From positions 1 through 64,000 of the forward strand of contig MU119256.1 in assembly GCA_014904845.1 (NCBI GenBank): a DNA stretch of 64,000 nucleotides, read 5' to 3'. The DNA comes from Acephala macrosclerotiorum. Its lineage: Eukaryota > Ascomycota > Leotiomycetes > Helotiales > Mollisiaceae. A program made the position numbers and the translations under genes. Numbering within the stretch: position 1 is the first letter of the stretch; each line of letters opens with the position of its first letter. Below, one piece after another: positions 12,280-22,027 of this stretch. A model generated the notes under the pieces. It made no database searches and was not told the origin of the DNA. It saw only the letters and a list, made by a program, of their open reading frames with translations.

Positions 12280-12700
12280 GACCTTTATAAAGATCTCATA
12301 GGACCAAGTGCCTTCAGGATATCCTCCTGTCCAAGCTGGACATCACATCTTTTGGCACTTTGCTATATTCGAGAACCTTATAACTAAGCATTCAAATATG
12401 CTTAGCACTTCCTTTCTTTCCAGCATAGAAAGTGGGATTGTCGGAAGTTGGGACCCAAAAATTGAGTCTAAATGGCTCTTAGGCGACGCTTTTAATGTGC
12501 AGTGCTTCTTAGGAGAGAAAAGCATATAAAAATCGAGGTAAAAAATCAAATAATTTTTGAATAATTTAGAACTAACATAATTCTAGAAGAAAATTTTTTT
12601 TTTCTGGTAAGCTACTAAGTTGCTATAATATACCAGTTCTAATAACAAGTTAGTTTGTCGAGATCGTCGAGCAAAACAAGATTCCCAGTCCGATACGAAA
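12280..12700. other. Moderately AT-rich intergenic DNA
   Basis: No gene recognised. The stretch is AT-rich with scattered short ORFs on both strands, consistent with partial RIP leakage or degraded coding sequence upstream of the caspase-like pseudogene. Confidence 0.35.
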
Positions 12701-12710
12701 AAAAAGCGAC

Positions 12711-13019
12711 ATGGCTGCAGCAAAAGTAGACGAGTTCCTCAAGAAAGCGAGATATAAGATCTGGACTCTGGCCGGGGGTTCCAACAATAATAAGCAGGTT
12801 AAACTTGCTAGAGGAGAGGTGTATGAGTTTAGCTGCATTTGTTTTCGAGATTACTGGGTTGACCAAGATTTCGCACTTCTTAATCCCACGTTTAGTGATA
12901 GTAAAATCGATTTGATATACATTAGAAGAGCCTACATTCAAGGCTGGTGGGCACTAGCTCTCCGCAAGCTTGGGCAATTGGTTCGAATTAAGATGGAAAG
13001 TAAAGGGAAAACAGTATGA
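12711..13019 (+). CDS. Small hypothetical protein (102 aa), doubtful
   Basis: The ORF starts at an ATG (MAAAKVDEFLKKARYKIW) and ends in a basic tail (KMESKGKTV). It is rich in Lys, Arg and Trp with no recognised domain, signal peptide or membrane segment. The opposite strand also carries a 100-aa ORF over the same bases, so coding direction is uncertain. It sits among degraded genes, so it may be a remnant. Confidence 0.25.
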   Translation: MAAAKVDEFLKKARYKIWTLAGGSNNNKQVKLARGEVYEFSCICFRDYWVDQDFALLNPTFSDSKIDLIYIRRAYIQGWWALALRKLGQLVRIKMESKGKTV

Positions 13020-13229
13020 GAAGTATATAGGAATGGTAAAAAAGAGACAAGTTGTCTTGAAATGTTGAGAAGGAAAAGAGGAGGATAATAGCATCGTGAG
13101 TAGTGTGGGCATTTTGATGTGAGATAGGAGAGGATTCGTATAGCAAATGGCTTTGTATTTCCTCTTCAAAAGAATTCAAGTCCTCGTATTTTCAACCACA
13201 AGAGCACACTGTAGCATTAAAGCGTGCTT

Positions 13230-13502
13230 TTAATAATATTGCGAGGTGTTAAGCAGTTCGATGAGAGGTTGCGGCGCGCCACTCCAGCCGCAATTACTTT
13301 TTGCGCTTCGAAGAGTGACGCACTTGGATCGTCCCTCGAGTCCGGTAGAGGGGCGCCATAGATCTCTTTCCACGAGCTGCCATCCTCCTTCATCTTGAGT
13401 ATCGTCGCATCTTCTTCTGGTGTCCACCGAAGACGCTTTGTCTAATAGAAGTCGGGGATTTGGAGATGTTTGTGGAGTGTAGTAGTGCTCGTCATCGACC
13501 AT
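13230..13502 (-). pseudogene. Frameshifted Myb/SANT-like DNA-binding domain fragment
   Basis: On the minus strand, about 13440-13340 reads RLRWTPEEDATILKMKEDG then SSWKEIYGA. This is the W-x-P-E-E-D and W-x-E-I pattern of Myb/SANT-like helices 1-2. A one-base shift then gives GTIQVRHSSKRKK followed by a stop, matching the expected helix 3 and basic tail. The domain is therefore complete only across a frameshift. No surrounding gene structure is visible. Such single Myb-like domain proteins are common in leotiomycetes, but this copy looks broken. Confidence 0.5.
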
Positions 13503-14240
13503 GATCGAAGGACATCCGAAATCAGCCTGGAGCTGCGCGTTATCAATCTCGAGCTAATGGTCGAAGGAGTAGGTGCTGAGCGTGGCTTTCGTCGCTTTTC
13601 CGGTCATGGGTCCTCGTAACTTGTGTCGGGCTTCTAAAATGGATGCCTCCTGAATTTGATGGCTTCCAAAAATGATTATCCCCATCTCGCCTCAAGCATA
13701 TGGCCACCGGGAGTCACCCAAATGCCCCAGGCCGCCTGCCCTTTCACATCAATCACATCTTTGCTTCCTCCTTACATCGGTCGTTATAGCCTCCACCGTC
13801 CCAGATCGCGGCATGAAGATCAATATGGACCTTGCGCCTACGATTGAAGCTGTACAACAAAGTTTTTACCGTGGCCGGCAGTTCAGTTTTTGCTCGACAT
13901 CTTTCGACCATGATAGCTAAGCTTAGACTTTATGTATCTCCTGTAGGTGACCTTCGTTCTGCAACTCCGTGGTAGTCTGCCATCGCGTGGTTACGTTGTG
14001 GTTCCCATTGCGAATGCTGATCACCGAGGTATTTAGCGCTGTGTCCTAATATTAGCTGAGATTACCTCTGCCTGTAACAAGTGTGAGATAGTGCCCAGTC
14101 AGTATATCAGGATCGTCGACCTATCCCTTGCTCCAACCAGGAAGCGGGCGAAAGAAAGGTGCCGAAGTTTGTGGTACACAAAAAGCAGTCAGCCATCGTC
14201 GAAGGATGCGCAAGCGCTGCTTAGTACCGGGGCCCGTATT
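13503..14240. other. GC-balanced stretch without a recognised gene
   Basis: Short overlapping ORFs on both strands (for example 13656-13847 and 13672-13920, plus) show no domain, and no spliced model emerged. It may be degraded coding sequence between the Myb fragment and AT block 2. Confidence 0.35.
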
Positions 14241-15150
14241 TATACTCCTCTTACTACGAACTTTTAAAAATGTATCGATCGTAAAACCAACTTTAAAAAA
14301 TTAAATATTTGCAACGCTATATTCGATTACGCTCGAATTTAAAATATAATATATTTGAATATTAAATATATAATAAAATTAATTAAATTTCCGAAATTTA
14401 TTTTTAAATTATTATTTTAAAAAATAAAAAAAAATATAAAATAAAAAAAATTAATCGTAAATTAATTCGTTTTAATTAATATATTAATATTACTAGAAAT
14501 ACTTATTACTTGTAATAAACTAGAAACGAAGTAAATAAATAGATTAAATAATTCGTTAATTGATTATAAATTGTAAATTTAATAAAAGCGTAAAAATTAA
14601 AAAATATAATTTTAACTTTAACGCAAACGGCGCTAATCCCAATCGGGCCTAGTGCCACACGTGACTACTAAACTAATATTATATTTACAAATAAATTAAA
14701 TTTATTTAAAATAATTTATAATTCGTAAATTAATTAATTAATTAATTAAAATAAAAATAAAAAAAGTTATTAATTAATTTATAATAAACGAAAACTTTTT
14801 ATATATTAAAAAATACGTAATTAATATTATTTTTAAAATTAATTATTTATACAAAATTTTAAAAAAAATATATATATATAATTTTATTATATTATATAAA
14901 TAATATAAATTTTTTATAAAAAACTTATAAATATTTAAATTATATAATTTAATAAATTTATTTTATATTTTATATTTTTTATTCGTTTCATAATAATAAT
15001 TAATTTAATTTATTTGTATAATTAAAAAAAAATACATGCAATTAATAAATATTATTATATTATTAAATAATAATATTTTTTTTAATTTTATAATAATAAT
15101 TTTTAATATAATAATTTTCAAAAACTCGTAATAAAAGTAATATAAATAAA
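14240..15150. repeat. AT-rich block 2, RIP-like
   Basis: About 0.9 kb of AT-rich sequence, again with residual C and G mostly in CpG. At 14625-14685 it contains an island (cggcgctaatcccaat, then cgggcctagtgccacacgtg) that aligns with 4725-4780 of block 1 (cggcgctagtcccaatctgg, then tttagtgttttacgta) in the same orientation. The island's C/G bases are better preserved in this copy. This shows that both blocks derive from one repeat family. Confidence 0.75.
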
Positions 15151-15230
15151 AACTTCGATATATAATCAAATGGCAAATTCTTATACTACTAAATAATTCA
15201 ACCTTTATATGTATCTCCTTATCCCAGATT

Positions 15231-17102
15231 TCATACCAACTCGATATCGACTTCCTCAAACCTATCAACGGCCTCCCCTCGCATGAAGCCATACACATAG
15301 ATGCTATTAATAACCACAAACTGATGACCAACTCTCCGCAAGTGAACTGGATATCTACATCCACGAATAACAGCCACCACGTCACCTACCTCCGAATAGT
15401 CGCGGCAATACCCGACCGTTTGCTCAAAATCTTTGCTTGCTATATTGGTGTTGGGCGAGCTTGATTCCGGGTCCTCAGCAGCCAACTCCTCGTCGTCTGA
15501 GGTGGGTGAAGGACTGCTAGCTGATAGTGTAATTGCACATAGTCTCAAACCAGCAAGGTTCTTTTCAAAGTTATAGTGATCAACAAAGGGCTGGGAATCC
15601 TCTCGTAGCATCTCTGGATAAGATGCTAATTTCTCGCAATGCGAACGAAAGTTATCCATAGGGGCCCAGGTTTCCTGATAGTCGCTGTCAAATCTTGTTC
15701 GTACCATTACATCGTATATGGACTTCATGGTAGCTTTGAGAAGTAACTTGTTGGTTTCTTTAGGGTCTTCAGGATCCTCCAGATCTCTGAAATGTTCCAG
15801 GGTAGACCAGGTGAAGTCGAACCAGGTACGGAAGGACTTTGCCACTCGCCTCTTGCTCGAACGACTGAATCGAGAACAAATACTTGCGATCTTGCCCACA
15901 ATAAAACCTCTTGTTCTCAAGATGTTTTCGTGGTTGAGAAAAGATGCTTTGCAGGATAAGCTTCCGGACGCCTCCCACGCCTTCACAACTTTATACAAAG
16001 TCCGCCGTTTCCTAGCGTAAGCCACCCAATTCGGTACCCACGAAGGAGTAGATGGCTCTTCGTGTGCAAATCGATGGCAATCGAGGAGTATGTCTAGACG
16101 ATGGCTTCCTTGAATTATAGACATCGCGGCATTGCGGAAGACCTCGGATGCAGGGACATTGTAGCTGATCGTAAATCCGGGAATTGGGGCAGAAATACCG
16201 AGCAGAGCATAGACTTTGTCTCTTGGGTCAAGGCATTGTTGTTCGTAATATCTGGCGAGATTGACAAGAAGGGTCAACTCGGATCGTCGATTTGAGCGGG
16301 GGTCCCATTTTCTTGCATGGGAGTTCAACCATAACACCTCGCGACCGGCACGATATATGTCGTAGGCAAGCGTCCGGCTTGATACGTCGATTGATTTGAT
16401 TCTCGCAAGCTTATTCATGTGGTATTCTATTTGGCCAAGTTCTTTCACCGCGATGCGTTTAGTGTTGCAAAGCACGGGGACCTCGTGATGCTGTCGAGCG
16501 ACAACAATTTCCTGTACTATCCAGAGTCGATTCCAATATGAATTCTTGTATATCTGGATGATGCCTTCCCAATGCGGCTTCCAGACAGGATTTGATAACT
16601 TCTCAATTAACCACTTTTGGCAATCAAGCAAATTGCTCTTATCCCAGAACAAGTCGTGCCTTGCCAGTTCTGCAATAAGATCCATCGCTCCTGAAATGAC
16701 GTTGTTTCCAAGGCCAAGCCATACAATAACCTGATGTGCGTGCTCAAAGATGTCTCTCATAACCTGTACTTGGTGGCCTCGTTCTTCATCATCAGATTGG
16801 TTGATGGACAAGGCATCGATCCAATATCGAGGACCTGCCTCGAGTCGTTCAAGCGCATGCCGAAGATTTGCAGTCGCAGGGACTTCATGATCATTTACCA
16901 CCACCTTGGTAGATGATGCACCACAGCCAGGCGGATTCCATTCGTAAGAGAGAGCATTGTATTCTGGTTCGTCGTCAAGTGAAACTGTTTCCAATTGGCA
17001 GTGTATGGTCCCAGCCTCATCAGTAGGTGGCAGTATACGAAGAAGTCGGATCTCGCGTCTAGTTGGGTCGAGCGGAGTATAGAGCGGAGCTTCACCTTCC
17101 AT
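15231..17102 (-). CDS. HET-domain (heterokaryon incompatibility) protein, 623 aa
   Basis: An intact single-exon ORF starts at an ATG (MEGEAPLYTPLDPTRREIRL). The HET domain (PF06985 type) spans roughly residues 45-200 with its hallmark blocks: YNALSYEWNPPG, then RYWIDALSINQSDD with the conserved W-I-D-A-x-C/S-I-N-Q signature, HQVQVMRDIFEHAHQVIVWLG, and WNRLWIVQEIVVARQ. Family knowledge: such proteins trigger cell death after non-self recognition in filamentous fungi. The C-terminal half carries a typical HET-gene tail (DYSEVGDVVAVIRGCRYPVHLRRVGHQFVV, quoted in parts) ending near an acidic EEVDIELV. The stop lies only about 80 bp from AT block 2, yet the frame is undamaged. Confidence 0.9.
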   Translation of the reverse strand: MEGEAPLYTPLDPTRREIRLLRILPPTDEAGTIHCQLETVSLDDEPEYNALSYEWNPPGCGASSTKVVVNDHEVPATANLRHALERLEAGPRYWIDALSINQSDDEERGHQVQVMRDIFEHAHQVIVWLGLGNNVISGAMDLIAELARHDLFWDKSNLLDCQKWLIEKLSNPVWKPHWEGIIQIYKNSYWNRLWIVQEIVVARQHHEVPVLCNTKRIAVKELGQIEYHMNKLARIKSIDVSSRTLAYDIYRAGREVLWLNSHARKWDPRSNRRSELTLLVNLARYYEQQCLDPRDKVYALLGISAPIPGFTISYNVPASEVFRNAAMSIIQGSHRLDILLDCHRFAHEEPSTPSWVPNWVAYARKRRTLYKVVKAWEASGSLSCKASFLNHENILRTRGFIVGKIASICSRFSRSSKRRVAKSFRTWFDFTWSTLEHFRDLEDPEDPKETNKLLLKATMKSIYDVMVRTRFDSDYQETWAPMDNFRSHCEKLASYPEMLREDSQPFVDHYNFEKNLAGLRLCAITLSASSPSPTSDDEELAAEDPESSSPNTNIASKDFEQTVGYCRDYSEVGDVVAVIRGCRYPVHLRRVGHQFVVINSIYVYGFMRGEAVDRFEEVDIELV

Positions 17103-17925
17103 GTTTTAAATTGGTAAAATAGATAGCAGGATGTGAGGCAAATTCGCAATTGTAATTGTGAAAGCAATGAAGAAAGAATTGAACCGAAGAGAAGCAGTTG
17201 CCATTTCGCAGCCTCACGCCTCGTACTGCGCCACCACAAAGCGAAAATGAGCGAATCAAACGTGGAACATTCAAATGACGTTGACTTTATTAATATGCGC
17301 TCACTGAACGACAATGCGGCAGAAAGCGAAAGATCTCCGGATGCTTCTCACGTGTAGTGAAGGTCCTCGGACCCTCAGCCTCACCTCCAGGATGAGTATT
17401 TTATAAGCAACTGGAGCGATGTGCTTGCGACTCGGCATCTAGAATCGAAAGTTTGAGATGGGAGAAGAAAGAAGATTTGGATGAAGGGAAAGCTCCGGGA
17501 GGTGGAGGAACCCCACACCGATTTGGACAGGCGTAAGTTGGATACTGTGCTAGGTTTTCTACCCATACGGTAGGAGCAGCACTCGGAGAGCCTGCGATCC
17601 GTTGAACATTGTACGAATGTGCCAACTTGGCGTGGACATTCAAAAACTGCTCCTCCGGATATGTATGAAATGCAGGCATGGCATTCTGATGCTACCTGGT
17701 ATCGCAAGACTCCAGACTCCATGCCCATGATACACCCAATTTATATCCAGACATTTCCCACCACAATCATCTTCACCCCCAACCTTCTGCATTCTTCGCA
17801 TGGCTCGTCCTTCTCTATCGCGACGTGCAGAATTCGGCATTTACCTCCAAGCGATTTCGTTTGATCGCAGATATATGCTTGCTTCATCCATAGCCATCCA
17901 TCAACTCACTGATATCCCTCTCATC
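17103..17925. other. Intergenic region between HET gene and roadblock gene
   Basis: Several short ORFs occur on both strands (e.g. 17401-17679, minus) without domain signatures or splice support. It holds the 5' flank of the HET gene and the 3' flank of the roadblock gene. Confidence 0.4.
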
Positions 17926-18621
17926 TCATCTCCCCTCCCCATCCCTCGATACAAACCCCTCCAGCTGTCCATCCAACCACTTCCCCACCTCATCCGCCCT
18001 CCTCCTGACCCCCATAATACCCGTCCTCGATCCGCCAACACTCCTCACACTTCCCGCCTCACTCGCAGCTGCACTTCCCCTCCCTATCAAACTTCCTCCT
18101 TCCCCTCCATATACATCTCCCTCTCCATTTCCTGTTTGTGCTGGCGGAGAAGACGGCGGACTCGTGTGAGTATGAGTTGATAATTGATGCGAAGACGGTC
18201 GCGGGCTTCCTTGTGTAGTAGGTATTGGTGGAGACCCAATAGCTACGAATAATAACCCGCATGATAGTTGTCTGATGACCATTATTCCATTCGTCAACTG
18301 AATCGTGATAGTAGAAAGCTCGTGTTCAGTGGCCGTACTACCACTTCCTATCGTTGAATCCGACCCTCTAGGCCCATTCGTTCCTTGCTCATTCGAAGCA
18401 TTTGGCGTACTTGGTAGAGAAGAGGATACCAGAGATGGTATGGAGGGTTGATAAAGCACCCAGAGGGAGCAGGCGAGTGTTGCTTGTGTTCGCAGCGCGG
18501 TGGCTGATAGGGGTGAGGAGCTGGTTAGGAGCTTGCCCGTTGGCGATAGCAAGAGGAGAGTTGGGAGTTGTGGAGTCGTGTTTTGAGAAAGGAAGGTTGT
18601 GAGGCGTTTATTGAGAAGCAT
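17926..18621 (-). CDS. Roadblock/LC7 protein, LAMTOR2/Ego3-like
   Basis: 231 aa from the ATG at 18621. The longer ORF begins at a TTG and is not used. The N-terminal MLLNKRLTTFLSQNTTPQLP, then TLLLLSPTGKLL, resembles the start of LAMTOR2 (p14). After a low-complexity Ser/Thr/Asn-rich insert (about residues 75-110) comes the central strand pair ITIQLTNGIMVIRQL, CGLLFVAIG. A second Pro/Ser/Gly-rich insert separates this from a final helix (RRRADEVGKWLDGQLEGFV). Family knowledge: these proteins form the Ragulator/EGO complex on vacuole or lysosome membranes and support TORC1 signalling. The inserts make it roughly twice the usual 125 aa, which is common in filamentous fungi. It shares a 240-bp divergent promoter with the next gene. 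Confidence 0.65.
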   Translation of the reverse strand: MLLNKRLTTFLSQNTTPQLPTLLLLSPTGKLLTSSSPLSATALRTQATLACSLWVLYQPSIPSLVSSSLPSTPNASNEQGTNGPRGSDSTIGSGSTATEHELSTITIQLTNGIMVIRQLSCGLLFVAIGSPPIPTTQGSPRPSSHQLSTHTHTSPPSSPPAQTGNGEGDVYGGEGGSLIGRGSAAASEAGSVRSVGGSRTGIMGVRRRADEVGKWLDGQLEGFVSRDGEGR

Positions 18622-18860
18622 GATGTGGGATGTCGAGTCGAGGAATGGTGATTGGGGAGGTAGTGGTGGGAAGATGCTATAATGGTTGTCAGTCAAAGCT
18701 CGGGATATCGATAAGATGCGCGCATGGTGCCGTACGTACTAGGGCATCTGAGGCTTTCGCAGAAGCAATTGAGCGATTTTTGGGAGGGAGGAAGTCACGA
18801 TTGTCCGGCCATGGTTAGGACATTAGGACAGCTGGCGGGGGAAGCTTGGTTGAGCTGAAA

Positions 18861-19211
18861 ATGAAATTCGCGATGACTCCCAAACCAAAAGTTCAGGCGA
18901 ACATCACCACCATCGCATGCCGCACTGCGGCAGCAACAATGCCAATTCGACTCAAAACGCTTCTCTCAATAATCCAACAATTCTTCCTTGTCTACTTCGA
19001 GTCACTTCTAGACAGCCTTAGACATACAAGCTTCATCATTGCCCTTGCAATCCTCTGCATTTTCATTCGTCGCAGCCTCAATTTCCCAGATCCTAATGGA
19101 GACTGGAAATTTGTTCAGGAAAGAATAGACGAGCTACTCGAAGACCGTGAGGATTTGTACGACAAGTGGCAAGATCAAGAAGAAGGTCTCGAGTTCTCCG
19201 ACGAGGACTGA
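18861..19211 (+). CDS. Small single-pass membrane protein, unknown
   Basis: 116 aa from the ATG at 18861 (MKFAMTPKPKVQANITTI). A hydrophobic stretch of about 20 residues (HTSFIIALAILCIFI) is followed by a charged C-terminal tail (VQERIDELLEDREDLYDKW) ending in acidic residues. No family recognised. It lies 39 bp upstream of a second small membrane ORF on the same strand and is divergent from the roadblock gene. Confidence 0.45.
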   Translation: MKFAMTPKPKVQANITTIACRTAAATMPIRLKTLLSIIQQFFLVYFESLLDSLRHTSFIIALAILCIFIRRSLNFPDPNGDWKFVQERIDELLEDREDLYDKWQDQEEGLEFSDED

Positions 19212-19250
19212 GCCTGACAAAGTCCCAAGTACCCAGGGACATTTGCTATC

Positions 19251-19601
19251 ATGCCCTTTGCTACCTTTCTACTAACAACCCTCATAAGAATTCTCTTCCT
19301 CATTGCCCAAATCTTCCACGGGTGGTCGGACATTTTACTCGGCGACGTTGTCCAAACTGCCTGGCTCTTCCTATCTTACAGCTACCTCTTCATTCAGAAT
19401 TACAGGACCGAGAGGAGGGAACGCGTGTACAGGTCCTTACAACTGCGCGAAGAACTCGTACGGAGAGGGGCCTTGGAGGAAGTAGCTTTCAAGCAGCAAT
19501 CGAAGGCCATTGTCCTCGTTCTCGTGGGACTTTCAACTCTCTTGCTCCTCGAGAAAAGCTCTCGAGGTACCTACCAAACTACCTCGAGGCCTCGGCTTTA
19601 A
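19251..19601 (+). CDS. Small membrane protein, unknown
   Basis: 116 aa from an ATG. There are hydrophobic segments at residues about 3-22 (FATFLLTTLIRILFLIAQIF) and 34-50 (TAWLFLSYSYLFIQNY), then a strongly charged helix (RTERRERVYRSLQLREELV) and a final hydrophobic run (AIVLVLVGLSTLLLLE). No family recognised. Its size and general layout resemble the preceding ORF, but I see no clear sequence identity. An alternative is that both ORFs are exons of one spliced gene. Confidence 0.4.
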   Translation: MPFATFLLTTLIRILFLIAQIFHGWSDILLGDVVQTAWLFLSYSYLFIQNYRTERRERVYRSLQLREELVRRGALEEVAFKQQSKAIVLVLVGLSTLLLLEKSSRGTYQTTSRPRL

Positions 19602-19896
19602 GGAAAATCCCCCTGCAGCGGAATATCTCCACGTCATAGACGAGGCGGGGCAGTTGATTTCATTCCTCGAGCTTCATCTTTCTCTTTCTCCTTCTCCATA
19701 CCAGCGAGTATTCACGCTTCTGTAGAAAGACTTCCATGAACCATACTCGCAGCTTACAACTAACATTCAGACCAAACTTTATCCGCCACTGCATTGTTGA
19801 TTCAGGTACGGACAAGCCATTGGACAATCGAGCTATGCGACAAGTGGGGTTGGCTGACATTTGAGGACCTGGATAGGTAGTAGACTATACGCAACC

Positions 19897-21122
19897 ATGG
19901 CTACCGATTTGAAGACCTACAAGTTCAATCACTCGATGTACGACAGATGGAGGTTCATTGGATTAAGTTGCAGGCATGCTGATCTTTGTGCAGGATTCGG
20001 GTGAAGGACCCGAAGGAATCAGGTATGTTGCCCTGCAGGAACTGTCTCCAAGCTTCACTGACTCATATTTCTCAGTCAAATTCTACGAGCACCTCGGCAT
20101 GAAGATGATTCGAAAGATTGAGCAACCAGAAGCTAAATTCGACCTCTACTTTATGGGCTACGACTCCCCTAAAGCTGTTTCTCACGGCAACCACTTCAGC
20201 GATCGTGAAGGCCTTATCGAACTTACACACAACTATGGCACCGAGAATGACCCCAACTACAAGATTACGACTGGCAATGCTGAGCCATACAGAGGATTCG
20301 GACATACTTGCATCAGCGTTGACAATATTCAAGCTGCGTGCCAGAGAATTGAGGATGCCGGCTACAAGTTCCAGAAGAAGTTGACTGATGGTCGGATGAG
20401 ACATATTGCCTTTGCTCTTGACCCGGATGGGTATTGGGTCGAGATTATCAGCCAAAATCCGATTGAGAAGACGGCAGATATCAAGACCACGGATCTGACT
20501 ACATATAGAATGGTGGGTACGAGTTCCACTGTGTCGAAAAAGACTAATGAACGTCAGAACCACACGATGATTCGAGTCAAAGACCACGAGAAGTCCCTCA
20601 AATTCTACCAAGAGGTCTTCGGCATGAGCCTCATGCGAACGAGCGAGAACAAGGACGCAAAATTTAACTTGTATTTCCTTGGCTACCCGGGCAGCAAGGG
20701 CGTCTCTACAGAATCTGTTAATGGCGTTAACCCCACTGCAGACCGCGAGGGTCTTCTGGAACTGACTTGGAACTACGGCACTGAGTCGGATCCTTCTTTC
20801 AAGTACCACAACGGCAATGATGAGCCTCAAGGTTTTGGTCACATTTGTGTCTCTGTTGACGACCTTGATGCAGCATGCAAGCGCTTTGAAGACCAAGGCG
20901 TTAACTGGAAGAAGAGACTCACAGATGGCCGTATGAAGAATGTCGCGTTTGTTCTAGACCCAGACAACTACTGTACGTGTTAAAAGGATACCATTCCTGT
21001 GTCACTTACACCAATGTCCCAATTCTCCTAGGATAATCTTCATGAGCAATTGCTAACTGCCTCATTCTGTAGGGATTGAGGTTATCCAAAATGAGAAGCT
21101 GAAGGGCCGTGCGAATTGGTGA
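19897..21122 (+). CDS. GLO1: Glyoxalase I (lactoylglutathione lyase), two VOC domains
   Basis: Four exons by eye: 19897-19937, 19994-20022, 20076-20972 and 21073-21122. All junctions are GT-AG and the frame is continuous from MATDLKTYKFNHSM to LKGRANW. Two tandem VOC/glyoxalase domains are visible. Each carries a Gln/His-Glu-His-Glu-type metal set: NHSMIRVKD, LIELTHNYGTE, GFGHTCISVD, YWVEII in the first, and NHTMIRVKD, LLELTWNYGTE, GFGHICVSVDD, YWIEVI in the second. Family knowledge: the enzyme converts the methylglyoxal-glutathione hemithioacetal to S-D-lactoylglutathione in the cytosol, detoxifying a glycolytic by-product. The two-domain single-chain form is the usual fungal arrangement. 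The protein is complete. Confidence 0.95.
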
Positions 21123-22027
21123 GCGATGATTATGGCACGACGGTGGCATGTTCATGGCTTCATGAATGGTCCCATCATGCAATGGACATTGAAACGAAGA
21201 AATAAGAAATAATGACAACAGCATCAGGAGCAGAGAAGTGATACAATATCACTTACATGATATGCTTACAAACAAGTGCATGAGATGACCCAATAAGAAC
21301 CTCTGGAAGATCACGAGTTGTGTAGCGTTGAGTGGCGTTGAGTGCGTTAGTGTGTTGCCCTGGTGGTATACAGAACGTGGGGGTGCTTTTCACATCCCTT
21401 CATTATCTGGCAAGTGCGATGTCGCTTCACTTTAATTTCGCCCTGCTTCTGTGCTTTGCAGCTTCATGAAGTTTACAGCCTACCAAGTACATCGAAAACA
21501 ATTATGCACCCCTCGCCAAGCGATTGCAAGGCTTCCTAGCTTTTCGACCCAAATGGATCACATTCTCTCCAAAGCTTGCTTGACTGCCAATGCCTAGGTA
21601 TTCAATTCCAAGCCGGTGGCTACTTTATGTGGGCGGTGATATTTATCTCCCAAACAATAGATTTTCACAATCACGGCCTCAGCGGTACCTTGGATGAAGC
21701 CCAGCGGCATCCTGCAGTAGCGTCCTATGGGGGATGCGGGGTAACCTGACGATCCCCTCGAACAGCAAATCAAAGCTCGCTGACCGAGTCACACAAACAC
21801 CCCACCATGTGCAGTTATGTGCAGTTGCGACACCGCTGATGTGGGATGAACAAAGCCTTCGACCTCATTTTAATTTCTTTCCTCCCTGAATACTTTCTTT
21901 GTCCAACCTTGAGATATTCACCTCGACTCCTCCCTGCTCTAGCATCGTCCTGCACAACTGACTTCTTACTTCAAGGCCATTCCTTCTTCATCTTCCTATC
22001 TACCAAATTACCTTGATCTTCCGTGAA
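21123..22027. other. Intergenic region, promoter of PGDH
   Basis: No gene recognised. The last 200 bp before the PGDH start are pyrimidine-rich (many ctt/tcc runs from 21880 on), as in fungal core promoters. Confidence 0.4.

Noticed and set aside
20072..20896. 274-aa minus-strand ORF
   Set aside because: It is the exact antisense of the glyoxalase I main exon and has no independent family signature.
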